From Rhabdothermincola salaria (GTDB lineage: Bacteria > Actinomycetota > Acidimicrobiia > Acidimicrobiales > Acidimicrobilacustridaceae), in the NCBI RefSeq assembly GCF_021246445.1, contig NZ_JAJQXW010000001.1, positions 1,134,168-1,198,167 of the forward strand: a stretch of DNA of 64,000 nt, written 5' to 3'. A model generated the notes under the pieces. The model had not been told where the DNA came from, searched no databases, and saw only the letters and a program-made list of their open reading frames with translations. Both the position numbers and the translations under genes were made by a program. Shown piece by piece: positions 41,191 through 50,119 of this stretch (position 1 is its first letter; every line of letters begins with the position of its first letter).

Positions 41191-41217
41191 CCACCCCGTG
41201 CCGACCGTGCGGTGCGG
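41191..41217. repeat. Diverged third copy of the 7150-7201 repeat core
   Basis: CCACCCCGTGCCG at 41191-41203 then, after a short insertion, GTGCGGTGCGG at 41207-41217 match the core of the tandem repeat near 7.2 kb. As there, it lies just upstream (about 32 bases) of a leftward gene, here the nitronate monooxygenase. The match may still be due to chance in such GC-rich DNA. Confidence 0.45.
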
Positions 41218-41396
41218 CCCCCTCATGCTACACAAGATCAGCGTAGTAGTGCTCGCGTGTCACATGTCGGGCACGGCGGCGCAGGGCGGCCGGGAGCGGG
41301 CACGCCGGGGCCGGAGCACTAGATTGGCCCCACGTCATCGACGCCGCCCCGGCCTGCCGGCGGGCGCCGGCCTCATCACCGCAACAGGGGGAACCA

Positions 41397-42545
41397 ATGC
41401 GCACCCGCGCCGCCGTGCTCTACGCGCCACACACCGACTACGTGGTCGAGGAGATCGAGCTCGACCCGCCCAAGGAGGGCGAGGTCCTCGTCCAGTTCGA
41501 AGCCAGCGGGATGTGCCACTCGGACGAGCACATGGTGACCGGCGACATGGCGATGGACCAAGAGGTCCTCGACATGCTCGGCTGGCAGCAGTACCCGATC
41601 ATCATGGGCCACGAAGGCGGGGGCGTGGTGGTCGAGGTCGGCCCGGGAGTCACCGAGCTGTCCGTGGGCGACCACGTGGTCACCTCGTTCGTCCCGTCCT
41701 GCGGACGCTGCCCGTCGTGCGCCAGCGGCAACCAGAACCTCTGCGACATGGGCGCCCACCTCCTCAGCGGCCACCAGGCCGACGGCACCAGCCGCCACCA
41801 CACCCTCGACGGCAAGGACATCGCCACGATGTGCTGCCTCGGGACCTTCGCCGAGCACTCCGTGGTCCACCTCAACTCACTGGTCAAGGTCGAGCCCGAC
41901 CTCCCCCTCGACAAGGCCTGCCTGGTCGCCTGCGGCGTCACCACCGGCTGGGGATCGGCCACCTACGCCGCCGACGTCGCCCCGGGTGAGACCGTGGTGG
42001 TCATCGGCACGGGCGGTGTCGGCATGAACGCCGTGCAGGGGGCCCACCTCGCCGGCGCCCGCTACGTGATCGCCATCGACCCGGTGGAGTTCAAGCGGGA
42101 GCAGGCCCAGCAGTTCGGTGCCACCCACGCGGTCGCCACCGCCGAGGAGGCCCAGGCCCTGCTCGGTGAGCTCACGTGGGGCCGCAACGCCGAGAAGGTC
42201 ATCGTCACCGTCGGCGAGGGCAAGGGGGCCGACGTCGGCACCTACATGGGCCTCGTCGCCAAGGGCGGCAAGCTGGTGTTCACCGCCGTGGCCGACATGA
42301 AGGCCAACGACGTGAACCTCAACCTCTTCGACCTGGCCATGCAGCAGAAGTCGCTCGTGGGCACCATCTTCGGCAGCGCCAACCCCCGCTACGACATCCC
42401 CCGCCTGCTGGGGTTGTACCGCAGCGGCCAGCTCAAGCTCGACGAGCTCGTCACCCGCACCTACGGGCTCGACGACATCAACCAGGGGTACCAGGACATG
42501 CGAGACGGCAAGAACATCCGCGGCGTCATCGTGTACGGGAGCTGA
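41397..42545 (+). CDS. NDMA-dependent (mycofactocin-type) zinc alcohol dehydrogenase
   Basis: A 382-residue class III-like zinc ADH. Catalytic zinc ligands include Cys in SGMCHSDEHMVTGD, His in IMGHEGGGVV and the later Cys in VACGVTTGWG. The structural-zinc cysteines are CGRCPSCASGNQNLC. VVVIGTGGVGMNAVQGA is the NAD loop. The GHQADGTSRHHTLDGKDIATMCCLGTFAEH block is typical of the NDMA-dependent Rxyl_3153-type dehydrogenases, whose tightly bound NAD is recycled by mycofactocin. No mycofactocin genes are in the window. It leads a rightward pair with the KSI-like gene (one base between them). Confidence 0.9.
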   Translation: MRTRAAVLYAPHTDYVVEEIELDPPKEGEVLVQFEASGMCHSDEHMVTGDMAMDQEVLDMLGWQQYPIIMGHEGGGVVVEVGPGVTELSVGDHVVTSFVPSCGRCPSCASGNQNLCDMGAHLLSGHQADGTSRHHTLDGKDIATMCCLGTFAEHSVVHLNSLVKVEPDLPLDKACLVACGVTTGWGSATYAADVAPGETVVVIGTGGVGMNAVQGAHLAGARYVIAIDPVEFKREQAQQFGATHAVATAEEAQALLGELTWGRNAEKVIVTVGEGKGADVGTYMGLVAKGGKLVFTAVADMKANDVNLNLFDLAMQQKSLVGTIFGSANPRYDIPRLLGLYRSGQLKLDELVTRTYGLDDINQGYQDMRDGKNIRGVIVYGS

Positions 42546-42546
42546 C

Positions 42547-42927
42547 ATGACCACCAGAGAAGAGCTCGTCGCCATCTGCGATCGCTACGTGGAGCTGGTC
42601 AGCGCCGGCGACACCGACGGGATCATGGCCCTCTACGCCGACGACTGCTGGGTCGAGGACCCCGTCGGCTCGGAGAGGAAGGTGGGCCGCGAGGCCATCC
42701 GCGACTTCTACGACGGCATCACCAAGCTCGGGGTCACGCCGGTCATGCGCCGCATCGGTCCCGTCACCGTGTGCGGGGGCGAAGCGGCCTTCCAGTTCCG
42801 CATCGACATCGACCTCGGCGAGACCAAGATCGCCATGGCCACCACCGACCTCATGACCTTCGACGACGCCGGCAAGATCACCAGCATGCGGGCCTTCGCC
42901 GACGGCGAGGCCGACCCCGACGCCTGA
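42547..42927 (+). CDS. Ketosteroid isomerase-like (SnoaL/NTF2) protein
   Basis: A 126-residue NTF2-fold protein close to delta5-3-ketosteroid isomerase in layout: ICDRYVELVSAGDTDGIMALYADDCWVEDPVGS has the Tyr15 and the Asp-Pro of the active-site region, and MRAFADGEADP the C-terminal strand end. It could isomerise a double bond in a ketone product of the neighbouring dehydrogenase. Starts one base after the ADH stop, so the two are cotranscribed. A terminator hairpin follows. Confidence 0.85.
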   Translation: MTTREELVAICDRYVELVSAGDTDGIMALYADDCWVEDPVGSERKVGREAIRDFYDGITKLGVTPVMRRIGPVTVCGGEAAFQFRIDIDLGETKIAMATTDLMTFDDAGKITSMRAFADGEADPDA

Positions 42928-42950
42928 CCGACCGCCGCACCTGCACGCCG

Positions 42951-42985
42951 CCGAGGGCAGCCCCACCGAGAGGGGCTGCCCTCGG
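42951..42985. terminator. Terminator hairpin after the KSI-like gene
   Basis: CCGAGGGCAGCCCC (42951-42964) pairs perfectly with GGGGCTGCCCTCGG (42972-42985) around a 7-base loop, 24 bases after the KSI-like stop. It separates the ADH-KSI pair from the following SDR gene. Confidence 0.85.
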
Positions 42986-43079
42986 CCGCGTCGGGACCAT
43001 GACACTCGCCGGGCGGAGGCCCGGCCCCGACCGGCCGTTGTGGTTGACTGCCCCCAGCGCACGACCGACAGGGGGAGCT

Positions 43080-43829
43080 GTGTTCGAGCTCGAGGACAAG
43101 GTGGCTCTGGTGACCGGGGCCGGCCAGAACGTGGGCGCCGGCATCGCCCGGCTGCTCGCCGAGCAGGGCGCCGCCGTCGCCGTCAACGACATCCGACCGG
43201 AGAGGGCGGCGGACACGGTGGCCGCCATCGAGGCCGCCGGGGGGCGCGCCGTGGCCATCGGCTTCGACGTCACCGACCACCAGGCGGTCGCCGCGGGGGT
43301 GGCCGAGGTCGAAGGGACGCTCGGTCCCGTCGACGTGCTGGTCAACAACGCAGGCAACGGCGGCGCCGAGGGGATGCGCCCCACCCAGTTCCGCGAGTCC
43401 GACCCGGCCTCGTGGCGAGGTCCCATCGACGTCAACCTCTACGGCGTCTTGAACTGCAGCCACGCGGTCATCAACGGCATGTGCGAACGGGGCTGGGGCC
43501 GCATCATCACGATCGCCTCCGGCGCCGGCCTGGTGGGCCTCAACATCGGGGTCTCGCCCTACGCCGCCGGCAAGGGCGGGGCCATCGGCTTCATGCGCCA
43601 CCTCGCCATCGAGAACGCCCGCTACGGCGTCACCGCCAACACCCTGGCCATCGGCTTGATGACCAACGAAGACCAGAGCGTCACCGAGGCGCTCGCCCGC
43701 CAGATCCCCACCAAACGCACCGGGGTGCCCGAGGACATCGGGTACGCCTGCGTGTACCTCGCGTCCCCGGAGGCCGAGTGGGTGACCGGTCAGACCATCC
43801 AGATCAACGGCGGGTCGGTCACCACCTGA
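43080..43829 (+). CDS. Short-chain dehydrogenase/reductase
   Basis: A 249-residue classical SDR: VALVTGAGQNVGAGIA, NNAGNGG, the catalytic Ser in TIASGAGLVG and Tyr-x-x-x-Lys in PYAAGKGG. Asp after the second strand (AVAVNDIRPER) suggests NAD preference. GTG 43080 follows GGGGGAG. It lies downstream of a P450/ADH/KSI group and could act in the same pathway, although a terminator precedes it. Convergent with the helicase gene by only seven bases. Confidence 0.88.
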   Translation: MFELEDKVALVTGAGQNVGAGIARLLAEQGAAVAVNDIRPERAADTVAAIEAAGGRAVAIGFDVTDHQAVAAGVAEVEGTLGPVDVLVNNAGNGGAEGMRPTQFRESDPASWRGPIDVNLYGVLNCSHAVINGMCERGWGRIITIASGAGLVGLNIGVSPYAAGKGGAIGFMRHLAIENARYGVTANTLAIGLMTNEDQSVTEALARQIPTKRTGVPEDIGYACVYLASPEAEWVTGQTIQINGGSVTT

Positions 43830-43836
43830 GGCAACC

Positions 43837-45471
43837 TCACAGCCGCGACAGCCAACGGTCGGCCTGGTTGAGCCGGCGTTCGAGCTGCTCGACGGTGGCC
43901 TCGGACACCCGGCGCACGCTCGACAGGCGGTTGAGCTCGGCGTTCACCTGCGCATGGGTGAGCCCCGAGCGGCGCACGATGTCGCGGGCCCGCTCGGCGT
44001 TCTCCATCCGTAGGTGGGCCTTGTGCTCCCTCCGGGTGCGGTGGTGGGTGTGGCTGCCCCCTCCCCCCGGGCGGGGCGGTGGGGCCAGCAGGATGGTCAG
44101 GTCCTCGTCCTCGTCACCGTCGTCGAGCGCGAGCACGCCGTCGGGATCGTGGTCCTCACTGACCCACTCCGGCTCGTGGCCGCCGAGGGTGACCGCCGAG
44201 AGCGCCGAGAACAACGACAGCTGCTCCTCCTGGGCAGACACCGGCACGGCGTCGTCGATCCCGTCGTCGCCCTCGCGGCCCTCCTCGTCGTCGCGCCGGC
44301 GCAGGCTGTGGCGACGCTGCTCGGCGATCCCCGCCGAGAAGCGTCGCAGACGGGGGTCGTCCGGGATGAAGAAGAACGCCTTCTGCGAGCGAAGCCCCTG
44401 CGTCCAACGCACCAGGCGGCCGGTGGCCTGGCGGAAAAACAGCTCGGTCACCGTGTTGGTGGCGAAGACCCCGACCCGCAGGCGAGGGATGTCGACGCCC
44501 TCGGAGACCATGCGCACCGCCACGATCCACGGCTGATCGCCTTCGGCGAAGTGCTCGATGCGGGCCGAGGCGGTGGGGTCGTCGCTGACCACGAGGGTGG
44601 AGTGCACGCCGTGACGTCGACGCAGCAACTCGACGATCCCCCGGGCGTGCTCCTGGTCCATGGCGATCACCAGGCCGCCGGCATGGGGCTGGGTCACCCG
44701 GATGGCCTGGAGCTGGGCGTGGGCCTGATCGAGCACGACCGGCAGCCACTCGCCACTCAGCGACAGCGCGGTGCGCAGCCGCTGGCCGGACCGGGCGTGA
44801 TCGAGGGCGTCGTCGAACGTGTGGGCGTACTCCGTGCCGTCGGGTCCGACCCACTCCATCTGACCGTCGATCCGGGGGAAGTACACGGGGCGCACCACCT
44901 TGCCGTCGACGAGGGCCTCGCCGTAGCCGTACTCGTAGTCGGCGTGGGCCTCGCCGAAGTCGTCGTAGTGCACGAACGGGATGGCGGCGGTGTCGGAGCG
45001 GAACGGGGTGCCCGAGAGGGCCAGGCGCCGCGCGGCCAGCTCGAACGCGGTGCGCACGCCCTCCCCCCATGCCCGGTCGTCGCCGGCGTGGTGGAGCTCG
45101 TCGAAGATCACGAACGCCCCCGCGGCGATCCCTCGGAGAGCCACCGGTTGCATGGCCACCTGCTGGTAGGTGACCACGATGCCGTGCATGTCCGCCGGCA
45201 GCCGCCCGTCCCGGGCCGACCACTGCGGCTCGAGGTGCAGGTCGAGGCGAGCGGCCGCACTGGCCCACTGCACCTTCAGGTGTTGGGTGGGCGCCACCAC
45301 CACCACCCGTCGGTCGGGGTGGGTGGCCAGGTGCTGCACCGCCGCGGTCAGGGCGAAGGTCGTCTTGCCCGCCCCCGGGGTGGCCACGGCCAGGAAGTCG
45401 GGATCGCTCGAGGTCTGGAAGCGTTCGAGGGCCTGTTTCTGCCAGGGCCGGAGGCGGACGGAGCGCGACAT
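43837..45471 (-). CDS. DEAD/DEAH-box superfamily II helicase
   Basis: A 544-residue SF2 helicase of the XPB/RadD-like type: RPWQKQALERF (Q-like motif), Walker A ATPGAGKTTF, VVAPTQHLKVQW, DExH box FDELHHAGDD, motif III LSGTPFRSD, and motif VI FRQATGRLVRW. Motif V is VSEGVDIPRLRVG. After the core (about residue 385) comes an acidic and His-rich linker (DDGDEDEDLTILL, HTHHRTRREHK) and a helical end domain. These enzymes are DNA or RNA translocases often linked to repair. ATG 45471 is seven residues before the Q-like motif. Confidence 0.9.
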   Translation of the reverse strand: MSRSVRLRPWQKQALERFQTSSDPDFLAVATPGAGKTTFALTAAVQHLATHPDRRVVVVAPTQHLKVQWASAAARLDLHLEPQWSARDGRLPADMHGIVVTYQQVAMQPVALRGIAAGAFVIFDELHHAGDDRAWGEGVRTAFELAARRLALSGTPFRSDTAAIPFVHYDDFGEAHADYEYGYGEALVDGKVVRPVYFPRIDGQMEWVGPDGTEYAHTFDDALDHARSGQRLRTALSLSGEWLPVVLDQAHAQLQAIRVTQPHAGGLVIAMDQEHARGIVELLRRRHGVHSTLVVSDDPTASARIEHFAEGDQPWIVAVRMVSEGVDIPRLRVGVFATNTVTELFFRQATGRLVRWTQGLRSQKAFFFIPDDPRLRRFSAGIAEQRRHSLRRRDDEEGREGDDGIDDAVPVSAQEEQLSLFSALSAVTLGGHEPEWVSEDHDPDGVLALDDGDEDEDLTILLAPPPRPGGGGSHTHHRTRREHKAHLRMENAERARDIVRRSGLTHAQVNAELNRLSSVRRVSEATVEQLERRLNQADRWLSRL

Positions 45472-45517
45472 GTCGAGCGCCGGAGTCTACCGAGGCCCGG
45501 GGCCCCCTCCGGATGGC

Positions 45518-46327
45518 TCAGTACACGTCGACGGGGGTGCCCACGGCCCCTGCTCCCGAGGCCCAGAGCCAGTCGACCGAGGGATCGGGCAGCCGCACGC
45601 AGCCGTGGGAGGCCGGGCTGGCCAACACCGGGTAGCCCCCGTGGAAGGCGATGCCGCCCACGAAGTACTTGGGCCGGTAGAGGGGTCCCCAGGGTCCGGG
45701 GTCCCACCCGTCGACCTGGCGGAAGATGCTGTAGTCCCCCGGCGGCGTGGCGGTGGCCGCCGCACCGGAGGTGGCGTTGAGGGCGGTGACGTTGCCCGCC
45801 GCCTCCACCACGATCACGACCTGGGCCGCCAGGTCGACCTCGATGTGCGGGTGGCGACCGAGCCGGGGTTCCACCGGCCCGGCCGAGGCGAGGGCGCCGA
45901 GGGTCTGCGGTCCGGCCACGCCGTCGCGGGCCAGCCCGTGCAGCTTCTGGAAGGCCATGACCGCGTGGCGGGTGCCCGGGCCGTACTCGCCGGGGGGATC
46001 GGTCACCGCGAAGCCGCGAGCCGCCAGCTCGTACTGCAGGGCACCGATCTCCTCGGAGGTGTCGGGCACCACCGAGACCGGCTCGGGGACGGTCGTCGTC
46101 GTCGTGGTGGGGGCGGCGGTCGTGGTGGGAGTCGCAGTGGTGGTCGGCGCCGCGGTCGTGGTGCTCGCCGACGTGGTGGAGGGGGACGCCGTGGTGGGAC
46201 TCGCGGCACTGTCGGGAGCCCCGGTGGGCTGCGAGCCGCCACCGCCGGCGCACGACGCCAGGACCACCGCCAGGCCCACGAGGGCGGCGAGACGGAGCAG
46301 TCGGGGAGCGAGGGAGGGACCAGACAT
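45518..46327 (-). CDS. L,D-transpeptidase (YkuD-domain) lipoprotein with peptidoglycan-binding domain
   Basis: A 269-residue exported lipoprotein: signal sequence with lipobox VLASC (Cys26), a Thr/Pro/Ala-rich spacer of about 50 residues, a PGBD1-type peptidoglycan-binding domain (IGALQYELAARGF, FQKLHGLARDGVAGPQTLGAL), then a YkuD domain with AFHGGYP and the catalytic ASHGCVRLPD. It should make 3-3 cross-links in peptidoglycan or anchor proteins to it. ATG 46327 is chosen for the signal peptide; an upstream in-frame start gives an unlikely extension. Divergent from a small membrane-protein gene. Confidence 0.92.
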   Translation of the reverse strand: MSGPSLAPRLLRLAALVGLAVVLASCAGGGGSQPTGAPDSAASPTTASPSTTSASTTTAAPTTTATPTTTAAPTTTTTTVPEPVSVVPDTSEEIGALQYELAARGFAVTDPPGEYGPGTRHAVMAFQKLHGLARDGVAGPQTLGALASAGPVEPRLGRHPHIEVDLAAQVVIVVEAAGNVTALNATSGAAATATPPGDYSIFRQVDGWDPGPWGPLYRPKYFVGGIAFHGGYPVLASPASHGCVRLPDPSVDWLWASGAGAVGTPVDVY

Positions 46328-46454
46328 CGCCCTCCACTCTTCCAGAAGCGAGCCCGGCGGCGGCATCGCGAGCTCCAACCGGGGCCGGCGGGGGGCGTCA
46401 CGCCCCGTCGGGACCGACCCCGGCACCCGGGCCGGGCCCCGTTAGGCTCGCCGC

Positions 46455-46736
46455 GTGGAACCGCCCCCCTCGGTGACGGTGCACCTCCCCGACGAGGTGG
46501 CCGGCCCCCCCAGCACCCTCATCGGCCCCACCGGCACCGCCCCCGAGCTGGAGCTGATCGTGCCCGCCGACCGAGCCGTGCCCGATTCCGCGTCGGGACG
46601 CACCCATGTCCTGCCGCTGTTCGTGGCCGGGGTCGTGCTGGTGGTCGTCGTCACCGTGGTGCTGATCCGGGCCCGTCGAACCCGACGCCCCGACCCCGGG
46701 TCGGCCGGTCAGTTGCCCGACGGGTCCGAGGGGTAG
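46455..46736 (+). CDS. Small single-pass membrane protein (93 aa)
   Basis: GTG 46455 to TAG 46734-46736. Unknown family. Has one strong helix (VLPLFVAGVVLVVVVTVVLI, about 53-72) followed by a basic RARRTRRP stop-transfer stretch. The outside part is Pro-rich. Its 3' end overlaps the convergent YqgE stop by 28 bases, which weakens the case for it slightly, but the helix and stop-transfer pattern looks real. Confidence 0.5.
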   Translation: MEPPPSVTVHLPDEVAGPPSTLIGPTGTAPELELIVPADRAVPDSASGRTHVLPLFVAGVVLVVVVTVVLIRARRTRRPDPGSAGQLPDGSEG

Positions 46737-47290
46737 AGCGAGAGCCACGCCGTACTCCCCTGCTGGCGACGCAGCACGATGCGCCAGAGGTCGTCGGGGC
46801 GGTCGCTCCACAGGTCGGCACCGAGAGCGGGCACCACCAACCAGGCTTCCTGGTCGAGCTCGGCTTCGAGCTGCCCCGCCCCCCAGCCGGAGTACCCGAC
46901 GAAGACCCGCACCTCCTCGAGGCGAGGGTCGGGGCCGGGGTCGGCGCCCAGGTCGAGCGTGGCCAGCGGGCCGGGCCCGTCGGTGGCCAACGGGATCGGG
47001 CTCCAGGGTCGGTCACCGGGGTCGTGCGACCCCGGCGCCGGCCGACCGAGGCCTATGGCCGCGGCCTGCTCGACCGGTCCACCGACGAAGACCACCGCCG
47101 GATCCGACGCCAGCGGCGCCCACTGCGGGAGCGATCCGCCGACGTCGACGTCGGTGGGCCGGTTCAGCACCAACCCCAGCGCACCGTCGTCACCGTGGTC
47201 GAGGAGCAGCACGACCGTCCGGTCGAAGTTGGGGTCACCGATCACCGGTGTGGCCACGAGCAGGCAACCGGCGAGCGCACGATCGGTCAC
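46709..47290 (-). CDS. yqgE: YqgE/AlgH (UPF0301) family protein
   Basis: A 193-residue protein with the UPF0301 core: LAGCLLVATPVIGDPNFDRTVVLLLDHGDDGALGLVLNRPT, then FVGGPVEQ and RVFVGYSGWGAGQLEAEL. The family is widespread but has no agreed function. GTG 47290 is chosen because the conserved core starts six residues on. It precedes no gene on its strand closely; the thioredoxin gene ends 76 bases upstream. Confidence 0.9.
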   Translation of the reverse strand: MTDRALAGCLLVATPVIGDPNFDRTVVLLLDHGDDGALGLVLNRPTDVDVGGSLPQWAPLASDPAVVFVGGPVEQAAAIGLGRPAPGSHDPGDRPWSPIPLATDGPGPLATLDLGADPGPDPRLEEVRVFVGYSGWGAGQLEAELDQEAWLVVPALGADLWSDRPDDLWRIVLRRQQGSTAWLSLYPSDPSGN

Positions 47291-47366
47291 GCCATCGATG
47301 ATGGCACGCGGCCGCGGACCACGGACGGTCGCCGCAGGGCGGCGCGGCCCCCAGGGATCGGGGCGT

Positions 47367-47735
47367 TCAGCCCTCGGTCTTCTCGTCGGCGATCTGCTGG
47401 TGCACCTGCTCCATGTCGATGGACTCGATCTGGCGGACGATGTCCTCGAGGGCCTGCTCGGGCAGGGCACCGGGCTGGCTGTAGAGCACGACCTTGTCGC
47501 GCACGGCCATCAGCGTGGGGATGGACTGGATCTGGAAGGCTCCAGCGAGCTCGGGCTCGGCCTCGGTGTCGACCTTGGCGAACACCACGCCCGGGTGGGC
47601 CTCGGAGACCTTCTCGTAGACCGGTGCGAACATCTTGCAGGGCCCGCACCATTCGGCCCAGAAGTCGATGAGGACGATGTCGTTGTCGTCGAGGGTCTGC
47701 TCGAACGTGTCCTTGGTCAGCGTGGTGGTCGCCAT
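47367..47735 (-). CDS. trxA: Thioredoxin
   Basis: A 122-residue thioredoxin with active site WCGPCKMFAPV and the cis-Pro loop SIPTLMAVRD. The C-terminal 20 residues extend beyond the usual end with a charged helix (DMEQVHQQIADEK). Reduces disulfides with thioredoxin reductase. ATG 47735 has GGAGGACC-like sequence upstream (complement of the GGTCCTC run). A CsoR/CstR-like palindrome 45 bases upstream suggests it answers to reactive sulfur or metal stress together with the rhodanese at 20.5 kb. Confidence 0.93.
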   Translation of the reverse strand: MATTTLTKDTFEQTLDDNDIVLIDFWAEWCGPCKMFAPVYEKVSEAHPGVVFAKVDTEAEPELAGAFQIQSIPTLMAVRDKVVLYSQPGALPEQALEDIVRQIESIDMEQVHQQIADEKTEG

Positions 47736-47779
47736 GTCCTGGTGGTCCTCTCGTGTGGTCGTGACGGGCCCCTCGCGGG

Positions 47780-47795
47780 ATACCCAGTGGGGTAT
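47780..47795. promoter_or_regulatory. CsoR/CstR-like operator before trxA
   Basis: ATACCCAGTGGGGTAT, an imperfect palindrome (6 of 8 positions pair), 45 bases upstream of the trxA ATG. Sequence and distance closely match the site before the rhodanese gene (20732-20749). Confidence 0.62.
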
Positions 47796-47842
47796 ACAAC
47801 AACGGGGGGCACCGGGATGTTCCCGCCCGACGATGCGGGCGG

Positions 47843-48727
47843 CTACTGACGCAGCAGCGACAGCAGCCGGAGGATCTCGAGGTACAGCCACACCACCGTG
47901 ACGGTGACGCCGAACGCACCGAACCACTCCATGTACTTCGGGGCCCCGGCCTTCGATGCCTGCTCGATGAAGGCGAAGTCCAGGCCGAGGTTGAGGGCAG
48001 CCACGATCACGATGACGACGCTGATGCCGATGCCGAGCGCCGAGGGCTCGTTCCAGAACATGATGTCGGCGCCGAAGAGGGTCGCGATCCAGGTCACGGC
48101 GTACATGACGAAGATGCCGAGCGTGGCGGCCACGACCACGGCCACGTACTTCTTGGTGACCTTGATGATCCGGGTGGCGTACAGGAAGAACATGACGAAG
48201 AACACCGCCAGCGTGGCCCCGATGGCCTGCACCACGATGCCGTTCCACTCGGCGTTGTAGACCGCGGAGATGGCTCCCAGCGCGACGCCGTAGGCCAGCG
48301 CGTAGGCGGGCGCCGTGAACGGCGAGAGCTTGGGCTTGACGATGGTGAGGATGGCCAGACCCAGACCCACCAGCACGGAGATCAGCAGCCAGCCCGGCAT
48401 GGACGTGGTGTTGACCATCACCTCCTGGCCGGTCTCGGGGTCGATGCGGGCCTCGGAGGTCTGATCGACCTGCATCCACCCGAACGAGCCGGCGGCCAGG
48501 ATGATGGCGAACAGCACACCGATGGCGGTCATGCTGCCGCCGAGCGTCATGGTGGGCCCGTCGTGGGGCACGTCGGGGATCGAGCCGAAACGGCCCCCGC
48601 CGGCGGCCTTGGTGCCGGCTGCGGCCTGGGTGGCCGCGCCGGAGGAAGGTCCTGCCGTGCTGGCCCATCCGGGGCCAGTGGCCCCCTCGCGCTCGAAGCG
48701 CTGGGGGGTGAGGACGGGGTTGGCCAT
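47843..48727 (-). CDS. Bax inhibitor-1/YccA family membrane protein
   Basis: A 294-residue protein with a hydrophilic, Gly/Ala-rich N-terminus (about 60 residues) and seven membrane helices, including MTAIGVLFAIILAAGSFGW, LSPFTAPAYALAYGVALGAIS and AVFFVMFFLYATRIIKVTKKY. The last helices carry DFAFIEQASKAGAPKYMEWF, the acidic region that forms the pH/Ca2+-sensing pair in BsYetJ-like proteins. A Ca2+-leak or stress role is by homology only. Located just upstream of trxA on the same strand but separated by the operator. Confidence 0.9.
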   Translation of the reverse strand: MANPVLTPQRFEREGATGPGWASTAGPSSGAATQAAAGTKAAGGGRFGSIPDVPHDGPTMTLGGSMTAIGVLFAIILAAGSFGWMQVDQTSEARIDPETGQEVMVNTTSMPGWLLISVLVGLGLAILTIVKPKLSPFTAPAYALAYGVALGAISAVYNAEWNGIVVQAIGATLAVFFVMFFLYATRIIKVTKKYVAVVVAATLGIFVMYAVTWIATLFGADIMFWNEPSALGIGISVVIVIVAALNLGLDFAFIEQASKAGAPKYMEWFGAFGVTVTVVWLYLEILRLLSLLRQ

Positions 48728-48768
48728 GACTGCTCCTTGTACGAGGGCTCGGTGCCAGCGGTCTCAGT

Positions 48769-50022
48769 CTACGGAGCGCGGCGTGTTCGCCGGGCGCGCC
48801 AGTACCGCAGGACCAACGAACTGCGACCCGACCCGCTCGCGGCCGGTTCGGACGTCATGTCGGAGTCGATCACCGGGTGGCGTTCGATGTAGGTGGAGCC
48901 GAGCGCCTGCACGACCGCGCTGAACGGCAAGGCCAGCAGGGCGCCGATGCCCCCGAGGATCCCGATGCCCGCCAGTACGGATCCGAACGCCACCGCCGGG
49001 TGCAGGTCCATGGTGCGGGCGCTGATGCGCGGCGCGAAGACGTAGTTCTCGATCTGTTGGTAGAAGGTGGCGAAGGCGACGACGAGCACGGCGTCGAACG
49101 GGCTGCCCACCAGGGCGATGAAGGCGGGCAGCGCGGCGGCCAGGTAGGTGCCGACCACGGGCACGAACTGCGAGACCAGCCCCACGAACACGGCGAGGGC
49201 GATGGCGTAGGGGACGCCGATGATCTCGAAGGCGATCCAGTGCGCCACGCCCGAGAGCAGGGCGAGCAGCGCTCGACTGTAGATGTAGCCCCCGGTCTTC
49301 TGGATGGCGATCTCCCACGTCTCGAGCACCTGGCGTTGGCGATCGGGGCGCAGGAACGAGCAGATGACCCGACGGAAGCGGGGACCGTCGGCGACGAGGT
49401 AGAACGCGAAGAGGGCGACGGTGAAGAACTGGAACACGATGCCGAGCACGCTGGCGCTGATGCCGAGCGCGTTGCCGGCCGCCTGGGTGGCGAAGCTGCG
49501 CACCGGGCCGTCGGCATCGGTGAGCTGGTCACGCAGGTCGTCACCCGAGAGCTCGAGGCCGAAGGTCTCGTTGAGCCACTCCTCGGCGTCGGTGAGGTAG
49601 CCGGGGGCGCTGTCGACGAGGTTGACGACCTCGTCGGCCACCACCTTGCCCAGCGCACCCAGGAAGAGCAGCGAGAACACGACGAACACGACGAACACCA
49701 GGCCGGTGGCCCAGCCCCGCTTCCAGCCCCGTGCCGCCAGCCAGTTGACCGCCGGTTCCATGGCGAACGAGACGAACAGGGCGATCAGGATCGTGATCAG
49801 CAGGTCCTTCAGCTCGCCGAGGAGCCACCGGGCCACGGCCAGGCCCACCACCCCGACGAAGAACAGCATGATGGCGCGGGGCACCCATCGGGGCATCGCT
49901 TCGCTGGGCTCGAGCGGGGTTCCCCCCAACCGGGCCGCGAGCCCGCTCGGCGACACGGGAGCGTCGTCGGGAGGAGGCGGGCCGTCTGCACCGGCCTGAG
50001 GGTCGTCGCCGGCCATGGCCAT
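48769..50022 (-). CDS. AI-2E family (TqsA/PerM-like) transporter
   Basis: A 417-residue membrane protein of the AI-2E transporter family. There are seven to eight helices, a characteristic early pair LKDLLITILIALFVSFAMEPAVNWL and WATGLVFVVFVVFSLLFLGAL, an extracellular segment, and the C-terminal block QFVPVVGTYLAAALPAFIAL with FYQQIENYVFAPRISART and HPAVAFGSVLAGIGILGGIGALLALP. Relatives are implicated in Na+ antiport or AI-2 export; the substrate here is unknown. ATG 50022 is preferred (MAMAGDD). Divergent from the carbonic anhydrase gene. Confidence 0.92.
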   Translation of the reverse strand: MAMAGDDPQAGADGPPPPDDAPVSPSGLAARLGGTPLEPSEAMPRWVPRAIMLFFVGVVGLAVARWLLGELKDLLITILIALFVSFAMEPAVNWLAARGWKRGWATGLVFVVFVVFSLLFLGALGKVVADEVVNLVDSAPGYLTDAEEWLNETFGLELSGDDLRDQLTDADGPVRSFATQAAGNALGISASVLGIVFQFFTVALFAFYLVADGPRFRRVICSFLRPDRQRQVLETWEIAIQKTGGYIYSRALLALLSGVAHWIAFEIIGVPYAIALAVFVGLVSQFVPVVGTYLAAALPAFIALVGSPFDAVLVVAFATFYQQIENYVFAPRISARTMDLHPAVAFGSVLAGIGILGGIGALLALPFSAVVQALGSTYIERHPVIDSDMTSEPAASGSGRSSLVLRYWRARRTRRAP

Positions 50023-50119
50023 GACGGTGCCACGTCCGGTCCCCTGCGGCGCGGATACCGCCCGTCGCGCTCCAGACCCCGTCCGGACGCTGGCCGCGAC
50101 CGCCCTAGCATCGCCCCCC

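Noticed and set aside
43837-45471. DEAH helicase as part of a defence island
   Set aside because: No restriction, nuclease, CRISPR or other defence gene is next to it; neighbours are metabolic and cell-wall genes.
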